Positions 46,613 to 55,700 of a DNA stretch of 64,000 bases are shown here, in pieces. The stretch is from the NCBI GenBank assembly GCA_019915015.1, contig JAHBBC010000002.1, positions 1,984,001 to 2,048,000 on the forward strand, read 5' to 3'. Position 1 is the first letter of the stretch. Every line of letters begins with the position of its first letter. Made by a program: the position numbers and the translations under genes. Source of the DNA: Auriscalpium vulgare (Eukaryota > Basidiomycota > Agaricomycetes > Russulales > Auriscalpiaceae). The notes under the pieces were generated by a model that worked only from the letters and a program-made list of their open reading frames with translations, was not told the DNA's origin and searched no databases.

Positions 46613-47056
46613 CTCTCCCGCCTATGATCCAACATCTACGCCACTCGCCTCGCCAACGCTCAACGCTTCGAAATAGAACACGCGCATACAATCAAGAATT
46701 ACGACTTCAAACGCGGAATCCTAGTGCTCATGCGGCATACCGCGATAGAGAAATCCCTCAACCGCAAGATGCGTCCCCGCTACCTCGGACCACTTGTAGT
46801 GATTTCCCGCAACCGCGGTGGAGCCTACATCCTCGCAGAACTTGACGGTTCCGTGCTAGACCGACCCATCGCCGCATTCCGAGTCATTCCGTATTTCACA
46901 CGCCGTGAACCTATTCCCATCGACTTATCCCAAGTCGACATTGACACACACCGCCTCCGCAAGCTAGAAACCTCGGAGACCGCTGGAAATGACGATGAAG
47001 AAGAGCCTACCGCTTTAGACACCCAAGACGACGACGACCAAGTAGATGACGATTAG
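46605..47056 (+). pseudogene. pol: C-terminal end of gypsy pol after the KDZ insertion
   Basis: After the repeated target site GAGCAG, the pol frame resumes as LSRL, hits a TGA at 46625-46627, and goes on as SNIYATRLANAQRFEIEHAH, then FKRGILVLMRHTAIEKSLNR and YLGPLVVISRNRGGAYILAE. This is the typical chromodomain-less C-terminal tail of agaric gypsy integrases (the GPxVV..RxxGGxYxLxELDG block). It ends with an acidic tail at TAG 47056. Joined to the left part, the frame is continuous except for the TGA, which reverts to CGA with a single CpG transition. Confidence 0.85.
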
Positions 47057-47398
47057 TTACGAATTACGGACACCATCCAGAACTAGTACCACTTCCTATC
47101 CTCCCCAGCTGATACTGAATATCCCCCTTACGATAGCAAGTCGCTCGCGTACATTGCTGAAGCGCAGGACTACTCAAGATAAAAGTCCTAAGTCAATGAA
47201 GGAATACTGAGACTTAAACAAAAGAATTCGAATTTCGACTTAGGAGTTTAGACCTCAAATTCCTCAACCGTTGTTCCGAAATAACAACACATAACGCGCA
47301 ACTTAGCTCAAGCGGTTATACGACCTCCACGTGTATTTCGAGGCATTCAAGAAATTGCTATTGTACAAAACGTCAACGTTGCCACCCAATCACTTCCC
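47057..47398. other. spacer between gypsy pol and antisense gene
   Basis: About 340 bp without coding capacity, the convergent 3' ends of pol and the antisense gene. Confidence 0.5.
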
Positions 47399-49624
47399 CT
47401 ACTCCCCCTGCCCGTTGTACCGATTCCCATCCTCATCGAAACCCTCTGGCATTATCGACCACCAATCTCCCGCCTGATAGTACCACTCCGGATAGTTCAA
47501 GAGGCTCAGCTGCGACAGCCAAGCCGCCTCTATCGTCAGCGAGCTCACGTACGCCCGTGCCATTGCGGTGTGGATCTCCGAGCGCTGTTCACGGACGGAT
47601 TGCAGGAGAGCGGGATGAATGCCCACGTCCTCCGGAACTCTGTTGATCGTCGCGTGTTGCTCGTGGAGCATTTGCGGCGCGCCGTTAATACACCAAGCAT
47701 CTGGAGGCGGACCAGGAGGCATCCTGCCCGGCGGAACACCGTTCTTGACGAACCACCGCATCACCTTGGCGTGCGCATGGATCTTACGCGCATGATCTAC
47801 CATCAAAAGAGGAGTCCAGATTAATACCATCGACAAAAGAGGAAGAAGAGCACATACCGTCCGGCACCACCTGGTTATCGTTGGCGTCCGGCACCTGCGG
47901 CGCAACATTGGCCACAGGCGCGGCTGCAACTGCCACTGGCTCCCGCGGAATCAAGTCCTCGCTCTTCAAGCTAGCGAGAGCCGGAGAGACCTCGCGCCCC
48001 AGAGTAGAGGGCCCCGCGACGTCCGCCACGATTTCGATATCGTCCGAACTGGCGGCGCGGTGTTCTAGAACCAAGACCGGAGGAGTTGAGCGCGGCTCGG
48101 ACAAGAAGAGCGGCGTATGCCCACCCTGGATCGTCGCCTGCGTCTGCGAGAGCGGCCCCGAGTCATCCACAATTTCGACCATTTGAATATCAGGTTCCAC
48201 GGTCAAAGCTACCTCGGGAACAGGAGCCTGGCGCGACGGCGCACTTGCCAAACGCTCCGGCTCAGCGCAACCTATGAAGAAATCAACGTCAATACCGAAA
48301 TACACATTCCCTCACGACCACGCCACGTACCTTTCCTTTTGCCCGCCCCAGGAGGCTTCGAACGGATCACCACGGACATCATCGCCTTCACCTTTTTAGC
48401 AGGTGGCGGAGCAATGACCTCCTCCTCCGCGGCCCGACGCGCTTCGATCTCAGGCAGGAACTCCGCGATGACGGTCAATTTCTTGTCGAAATCGGCACTA
48501 CGACCCTTATTATCTATTCCAACCGACGCATTCAATATCGCAACCCACGCAGATCAAGAAGAAGGACTTACTCGTCGTGTTCCGGCCCTGCCACTTGCAC
48601 GGCTGCTTGTCCTTCCTGCACCGCGGACAATCCACCGAAATACGCGGCTTGTCGAGGGTCCGCGACGGCGAACAAAGTTCCGCCCGCGCGTCCGAGACGC
48701 GACACGCGTCGCAAACCTATACCCAGCTCGAAATCAGCGATCAAGGCTTCCCCTCCCCATCGAAATAACGACTCACCGCCGGATACCATGTCCCCTTCGT
48801 ATTGAACCAAGTCGAGAGCCCGTTGTTCAAAGCCTCAAGGAGCTCGTCCGCCTGCTTGCCTTGGATGTACCGCCACTCCGCGTCGGTCAGCTTCCGCAGC
48901 TTCTCGACGAGAGTCGGAGGCTTGGCAGCCGCCTTCGCCTTGCCCTTGCCTTTCGAAATAGCGAGGGGCGGCGGAGACGACTCGCAACTCTCAGGACGGA
49001 GCCTCGCCTTACCCTTGCCCTTCGAAATCGGACGAGGCGGCGGCGACGACTCGACGGCCTCCGAGAGCTCGTCCTCACCCTTGTTACCCTCGTCTCCGAC
49101 CTCCAACACGATCTCCGGCAGAGTCTCGACCGGCGGCAGCAAGAAAGCGTCCTCCCTAGGCGCGACCACGCTAGCTCCCGCCACAGGAGACGCAGCCGCG
49201 TCGACAGGATCCCCCGCAGCAGCAAAGAACGCGTCTACCGAGGCATCGAAATTGTCCTACAACAGCGTTAGGAACGCCAGTCAAGCAGCACGACAACGAA
49301 GACATACCTGGTCCATGCCGGGCACGACAGTAATATATCCAAAGGACAGTGTCTTCTCCGTGTTGCCAGGCGATCTCCTTGAACTCCTGGACGAGCCCTT
49401 GAGTTCGTGTAGCGCCGTCCGGGAACTTATGCGTCTGGGCCTGTCGATCAAGAAGCATCAATCATCAAAGAAGACAAACGATCAAAAGAAGCACTTACCA
49501 ACGCTTGGGCAACCCGCAGGCACCAGTTCAACTTGTCGGCTGAGCTGGCCGCTGGGTCGAACTTGTTGAGACGCTTGCGGATGACGGCCAAGCAGGGTGC
49601 AATAGGAACAGGAAGGTTGGACAT
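47399..49624 (-). CDS. spliced antisense gene carried by the gypsy element
   Basis: A multi-exon gene opposite to pol, ATG 49624 (MSNLPVPIAPCLAVIRKRLN) to TAG 47399. Introns include 49498-49441 (GTAAGT), about 49308-49261 and others near 48770, 48570, 48330, 48280 and 47850, all with GT..AG ends. The product starts with a helical domain (NKFDPAASSADKLNWCLRVA, QTHKFPDGATRTQGLVQEF, DTVLWIYYCRARHGP), then an acidic/Ser/Lys linker with two KGKGKA blocks, LRKLTDAEWRYIQGKQADEL and STWFNTKGTWYPAVSRY, a region with KDFDKKLTVI-like helices, and a C-terminal part with IHAHAKVMRWFVKNGVPPGR and LLNYPEWYYQAGDWWSIMPE. No known domain. Antisense accessory genes downstream of pol occur in several LTR retrotransposon lineages. 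Its length and lack of stops within exons suggest it was under selection. Confidence 0.65.
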
Positions 49625-50429
49625 GTGCAGTGAGCGCCAGGGAACAAGGACAACAAGAGGGAATGCGGACCAGAATATCGCATTCCGCCTCCTTTTATGC
49701 CTTTCCGCTCGACCGCACGTCCCTTTCTATTTCGACTACTCCCGCGCACACACCACAGGCCACGACTTCGTCGCAATTCGTTTCAACTCGAAATCCCACG
49801 CAACATCCCCGCTTTCCACGCAGCTTCCCCGCCCTCTTCGACTTCAGGAAAACATCGTCGCCTTTTCGATCCTATTTCCAACGGCCCCAGACCACCGCCT
49901 CATGTCAAACTCAATCATGACGTCATCATTTCGTTTCAAGCATGTCGAGTCCCCCGCGCAACACTTTCACTCCCACGACATTTGCTGACCTAGGCTTACC
50001 ACATTCCGACACATCTTCCTTCGCCTCCGGCCAACCCTCGCTATTGGCTCCCACACTTTCGAAAAGTCTTTGAGACTTGCGACAAAAATATCCGACGCTT
50101 CAACAATTCCTCCGCCGCAGCACATCCTTCGAAAAGAGAGAAGAAGCCCTCAACGCAAGTATCTTATGGACCTGACACGCGACAACATCGCACATCTCGC
50201 ATCGACGCCCAGAACACAAGGTCAACACGCGCCAATCCCTTTTTGTAATACGCCACGCACATCTTCCTTCGTTGCCGAAGCTCGGCATGGTCGGAGGCGG
50301 TCCAGTATGCCATCATGTACAACCTGGCGCCGACGACTTTTGTATTCCCTCCCGCCCGCGTATTCCTTTCGAGGTGTCACTCCCTCTACATGCTGACCAA
50401 GGACGGTCAGTATTTCAATAAGAAGGAGG
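49625..50429. promoter_or_regulatory. promoter region of antisense gene, ending in polypurine tract
   Basis: No gene is supported here. It is pyrimidine-rich and must hold the antisense gene promoter. The last 10 bp (AAGAAGGAGG, 50420-50429) directly before the LTR start TGATACG are the polypurine tract that primes plus-strand synthesis. Confidence 0.6.
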
Positions 50430-52076
50430 TGATACGTCTGCCCAGCCGTCTAGCGGAGAAACACCCGAATTTTGGCATTTTCGGCATCTTCCGAAATCAC
50501 GTGACCTCGGCCTGCCGGCCTCGGTCCGCACCATCAGGTTTCACTACCACCCCGCAGCGTCTATCGAAAGCGCCCCAAACGCACTCGAAATAGCCTACAC
50601 GCCCCACCAAGCGCCCCGAGTCACACGCCACAATCCTACGGCCCCGCACAAACAGTCACACCCAGCGGCTATCTGACTCGGAGCCACACGCCACAATCCT
50701 TCCCCGCCGTGATGCGCCGCTGTCAATCATACCTCCCTTCTGCGTCCCCCGATTCCTCGATATTCCCCACATCTCGATCCACAATATGGTTCCGTCTACG
50801 TTAATCCACAGCCGTCCAAGATAGGCAGGAGCGCTACACAACGAGCCAAGACCGCCCGTCGTACGTCCCTCCCTTCAATTTACACTCGGAATACATCGGA
50901 TACCCCGCTCGACTTTACGATACACCACCAGTGCCTTACGATATAAGCGCTAGCGCGCTAAACGCACTTCGCCCCTTAGCGGCGATCGTAAGTCGGAACT
51001 AAACCTAAACCGTCCGTAATTCAACGATCCTCTCTTGCCACATCCCTCGTATACTCACTCCCCCGCGTCCACGTCGTACACCCCGTGATATCTGACCCAC
51101 GTCTCCCGCGTTTTGGATCGTATTTGTCTTCACTATGTCACGTCCGTTGTAAGACCAGGATTAGGTAACACCTAGAAAAGCGGCACAGGCCGGAATCGAA
51201 CCGGCGACCCTATTCGTATGCGCCCGTAGTGCTCTAACCACTGAGCTACTGTGCTGTAGTCAACCTTGGCTATAACCCGTATGGGTTCTAATTCACCAAT
51301 GATCAAGGGTATCACCCATCGTAGGTGCGAATACCCTATCACCGTACGATACAGATTTCTGACTCGCTTGTCGTACAAATAGTTCTGAGTCGCTAGACAG
51401 ACGGAATAACAAGTTACTATTCCCCCTCGTACTCAGGATCTCGAAAGAGCTTCTGAAGCGGTCTGACTTCACCACAACCCGTCGCTCTAGCTCTTAGACG
51501 CACGAAACTTCGACACCAATACCACGCCGCAATATCAATACGAATACGAATACCACAACCCTCGACAAATCTCCTCTTGCCCTTCGAAATCTCCCTACGC
51601 CTTGCTACTCTCCCCCTTGACACCCCGCACCTTCAACGCAGAGATCAGGCCTATATACGCCCCTCTGTTCCTTCGTCACCGCCTCATACTTCGTCCCGCT
51701 CGCCCTCAATATATTCCCTCGACCATTGCCACCGCTGCGTAATTCCCCTTCGACTCTTGAAATAGTCCTCGCGTCCCCTCCGACATTCCTAGCTTCCGTG
51801 ACACATTCTTGGGAGCTTGCCCGTCGCGTCTCCAGCACTGTATCATTTCGGTGATCCGTGCCGTGTCTAGCTCTCGCACTATCGTCCTCTCCCCCAGCCT
51901 CTCGCGCCCACCGATCCAAGTCCTAGTCACTGTGTCCCACTCGTACTCCGAGCAGGATTTGCCGTGCGTAGTCTCGGGACCCTGACTGCACTCCCTCAAC
52001 TCGATACGTTCACTACTGCGCTCTGAGGATTGGACATCAATATATATCCGCCTCACTACCAGTTGGACGCCCATCA
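50430..52076 (+). repeat. gypsy 3' LTR (with tRNA-derived insertion)
   Basis: 1647 bp, TGATACGTC to CGCCCATCA. Compared with the 5' LTR it has a 30-bp GC-rich block after TCCGAAATCACG near 50500, an extra CA near 50657 and a 198-bp insertion at 51148-51345. These three differences explain the 230-bp length difference; apart from them only scattered, mostly transition differences were noticed. Confidence 0.88.
51148..51345 (-). mobile_element. tRNA-derived SINE-like insertion in the 3' LTR
   Basis: The 5' LTR is uninterrupted at this point (..CACGTCCGTACGATAC..), while the 3' LTR holds 198 extra bp bounded by CCGT on both sides. On the minus strand it contains a tRNA-like body (about 51253-51178) with a perfect A box TAGCTCAGTGG, a perfect B box GGTTCGATTCC, a T stem GCCGG/CCGGC, a 6-bp acceptor match CACAG/CTGTG and a downstream TTTT. 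The anticodon arm does not fold into a normal 5-bp stem with a 7-nt loop, so it is read as a SINE head or tRNA pseudogene and not a working tRNA gene. About 90 bp of unrelated sequence lie on its 5' side. Confidence 0.6.
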
Positions 52077-52250
52077 TTGTGTCCTCTGATTCAGGTCCAG
52101 GTCACCGTTTCCCACTCATACACCAAGCAGGATTCACCGTGCGTAGTCTCAGGACCCTGACTGACTCCCTCAATTCAATACATCCTTCACTGCGCTCTGA
52201 GGAGTGGATCTCAACATATATCCACCTCACTACCGGTTGGACGCCCATCA
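52077..52250 (+). mobile_element. old gypsy LTR, right part
   Basis: This stretch repeats, with many changes, the last 170 bp of the LTR (CACTCATACACCAAGCAGGA, CTCAGGACCCTGACTG, CACTACCGGTTGGACGCCCA) and ends CGCCCATCA at 52250. It is the continuation of the LTR left at 27044. It begins with TTGT, the probable second copy of the target site. Confidence 0.72.
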
Positions 52251-52707
52251 CCGTCAGGCACCTGTGTGGGGTAGGGACAAAGCGCGTCTTGGTACGTGCG
52301 AAGCACGTGCATGCATGCTCCCCGTCTTCGTATGTGGAGAATCCAACTACAGACTATCATATTTGCTATTTGCAGTTCCCACGCTTGGCCCAGAGGCATT
52401 ATGCCAGTCTTGGATGCACTGTGTAGTGCATCTGAAACTGACATCATACCCCTCCACTCCACGTAATATATCACCCAGACTCGAAAACCACACCCTTCTG
52501 TTGGGCTGTGAGAGTGGAGTTTGTTATTTTCTGCTGGAAAACAGTAGACTTCGAGAGAGTTTTGAAAGCTTCCGGTTATTTGAGCTATGAATGGACAAAC
52601 TATGATTGCTGTTTACAATGATAAAAGTAACCCCTACCAAATACAAATATGAGACAGGTCAAAATATTCACGGAATGAGAGGACTCACGTATAGTAAATG
52701 CCAGCTG
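52251..52707. other. spacer downstream of NLR gene
   Basis: No gene seen apart from a hairpin at 52401-52447. The last 200 bp are A/T-rich and probably contain the 3' UTR of the minus-strand NLR gene. Confidence 0.5.
52401..52447. repeat. 47-bp palindrome, second copy of the hairpin family
   Basis: The arms CAGTCTTGGATGCACT and AGTGCATCTGAAACTG pair around GTGT, with the end word ACATCAT. The arm sequence is close to that of the palindrome at 24196-24246. Confidence 0.55.
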
Positions 52708-55700
52708 TCACCATATATGTCCTGCTGAACATTTCATCCAGTCTCTCCCATGAACAAAATTCAAAAGATCCAGCACTGTCTCTTGCTGTGGGGTGCTCAT
52801 CCAGATATTACTTGGGCGATGAAGACTGTGTCTATGTAGGGGGGGAACCCACATAAGAAACTGGGAGTCTCCACAATGAATCCAACCATGTTCATTAATA
52901 ACAGATTGGTCTGTAAAACCAGAACACACTTCAATCTGTTCTTCTGGTAGGTCTAGTTTTGTGTTCCATACTTCCACAGTTCCATCATCTGGTCCTGAGG
53001 CAATGCTCTGGCCATCTGGTGAGAATGCCACAGAATTGACTCCACTTGTGTGCCCCTCAAATGGCCCTGCAACTGTGGCACCTGTGGCTGCATTCCACAC
53101 CCGCACAGTGTGATCATATGACCCTGAGGCGATGCTCTGGCCATCTGGTGAGAATGCCACAGACCAGACTGTGTCTGTGTGCCCCTTAAATGGCCCTGCA
53201 ACTGTGGCACCTGTGGCCGCATTCCAGACCCGCACAGTGCGATCTCCTGACCCTGAGGCAATGCTCTGGCCATCTGGTGAGAATGCCACAGACCAGACTG
53301 TGTCTGTGTGCCCCTTAAATGGCCCTGCAACTGTGGCACCTGTGGCTGCATTCCACACCCGCACAGTGCGATCATATGACCCTGAGGCAATGCTCTGGCC
53401 ATCTGGTGAGAACGCAACAGATAGGACCCTGCTTGTGTGTCTTATAAATGGCCCTGCAACTGTGGCACCTGTGGCCGCATTCCACACCCGCACAGTGCAA
53501 TCATGTGACCCTGAGGCAATGCTCTGGCCATCTGGTGAGAATGCCACAGAATTGACTCCAATTGTGTGCCCCTCAAATGGCCCTGCAACTGTGGCACCTG
53601 TGGCTGCATTCCACACCCGCACAGTGCAATCATATGACCCTGAGGCAATGCTCTGGCCATCTGGTGAGAATGCCACAGACTTGACTCCACTTGTGTGCCC
53701 CTCAAATGGCCCTGCAACTGTGGCACCTGTGGCTGCATTCCACACCCGCACAGTGTGATCATATGACCCTGAGGCAATGCTCTGGCCATCTGGTGAGAAC
53801 GCAACAGATAGGACCCTGCTTGTGTGTCCCATAAATGGCCCTGCAACTGTGGCACCTGTGGCCGCATTCCACACCCGCACAGTGTGATCACCTGACCCTG
53901 AGGCAATGCTCTGGCCATCTGGTGAGAATGCCACAGATTTGACTCCACTTTTATGACCCTCAAATGGCCCTGCAACTGTGGCACCTGTGGCCGCATTCCT
54001 GACCTGCACAGTGCAATCTCCTGACCCTGAGGCAGTGCTCTGGCCATCTGGTGAGAATGCCACAGACCAGACTGGGTCGGTGTGCCCCTCAAATGGCCCT
54101 GCAACTGTGGCACCTGTGGCCGCATTCCAGACCCGCACAGTGCGATCTCCTGACCCTGAGGCAATGCTCTGGCCATCTGGTGAGAATGCCACAGAATTGA
54201 CTCCACTTGTGTGCCCCTCAAATGGCCCTGCAACTGTGGCACCTGTGGCTGCATTCCACACCCGCACAGTGTGATCATATGACCCTGAGGCAATGCTCTG
54301 GCTATCTGGTGAGAATGCCACGGACCAGACTGTGTCTGTATGCCCCTCAAATGGCCCTGCAACTGTGGCACCTGTGGCCACATTCCACACCCGTACAGTG
54401 TGATCACCTGACCCTGAGGCAATGCTCTGGCCATCTGGTGAGAATGCCACGGACCAGACTCCACGTGTGTGCCCCTCAAATGGCCCTGCAACTGTGGCAC
54501 CCGTGGCCGCATTCCACACCCACACAGTGCAATCATGTGACCCTGAGGCAATGCTCTGGCCATCTGGTGAGAATGCCACAGACTTGACTCCACTTGTGTG
54601 CCCCTCAAATGGCCCTGCAACTGTGGCACCTGTGGCTGCATTCCACACCCGCACAGTGCAATCATATGACCCTGAGGCAATGCTCTGGCCATCTGGTGAG
54701 AATGCCACAGACTTGACTCCACTTGTGTGCCCCTCAAATGGCCCTGCAACTGTGGCACCTGTGGCTGCATTCCACACCCGCACAGTGTGATCATATGACC
54801 CTGAGGCAATGCTCTGGCCATCTGGTGAGAATGCCACAGAATTGACTGTGTCTGTGTGCCCCTCAAATGGCCCTGCAACTGTGGCACCTGTGGCCGCATT
54901 CCAGACCCGCACAGTGTGATCATATGACCCTGAGGCAATGCTCTGGCCATCTGGTGAGAAACACAATGCTGATATCATACTTTGACACTGAATAAGCATT
55001 CGTAGTGCAGGCCATTCTATGAGCCGCCCTTTTTTGAGAGACAGTGTCCAGGGAAATTTTGGTATATACTGCTTGAGCATCCAAGACTCTTCTGCTGCAA
55101 ATGGAAGAGCAGAAATATAGATATGTGGTGCACTTTGTGAGATTGGAACACCAAAATACTGCACAAATGTGATCACATCATCCACAAGTGTTATGAGTTT
55201 GATAGTCATGGTTCTAGTTGAGGTTTTGGTTATGCTTGAATTGGACTGGAACCTTAACTATATTAGTATGCCAGCATTCAAGATACAGCCCACTCACCCC
55301 TCGGATCAGCCACCATTTTAGAGATTGTAACATTTGTGAAGCAAAATGTACTTTGCCTAGAAGGCTGAGTACTTCCAGCCAATAGAGAGCCTTCGTCTCT
55401 AAGAATGCCTTGATATCCATACATAGTGTCTCTTCAAAGCGACAGTGTTGCAAATGTGTACCCCAAAAGCAACAAGCATATGACAGATGTGATGGAATAT
55501 TTGCTTCAATGCGAGCTTGAAGACCGGATACATCTTTGTTTGCCAAATGTGATGTAGTAAGGCCACAAATGTTGAATGTAAGGCCATTCTGGTCATGCAT
55601 GACCTTCAAAGAGGACTTTGCCATGCTGAAGTGTCCTTGAGCTATATCAATATGAAACAGTGTAGTTCTCCCCTCCTCCAGGAGAAAGTCACGGAAAGAT

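Larger units (their letters stand above)
27045..52076 (+). mobile_element. Ty3/gypsy LTR retrotransposon carrying nested insertions
   Basis: Layout: 5' LTR 27045-28461, a candidate tRNA primer site starting TGGAGCCCACC near 28466, gag from 28935, protease, RT, RNase H and integrase to 34507, an interruption by a KDZ transposon (34516-46604), the end of pol 46605-47056, an antisense gene 49624-47399, the purine tract AAGAAGGAGG at 50420-50429 and the 3' LTR 50430-52076. The likely target duplication is 4 bp, TCGT on the left and TTGT on the right, one transition apart. Without inserts the element would be about 12.7 kb, long for gypsy because of LTRs over 1.4 kb and the antisense gene. Two in-frame UGA codons and a changed RT box mean it is no longer autonomous. 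Confidence 0.88.

Noticed and set aside
51178..51253. Functional tRNA gene on the minus strand
   Set aside because: The A and B boxes are perfect, but the anticodon arm does not form a normal stem and the sequence lies inside a 198-bp insertion, so it is called SINE-like.
53442..54950. A 500-residue open frame rich in LPQGHMI/QLQGHLRG on the minus strand, and plus-strand frames in the same region
   Set aside because: They are alternative frames of the WD40 repeats. The 129-bp unit is divisible by three, so every frame stays open; only the frame with WD40 residues is real.
52900..54978. CRISPR-like array because of regular repeats
   Set aside because: Repeats are coding, in frame, 129 bp long with no spacers; the organism is eukaryotic.
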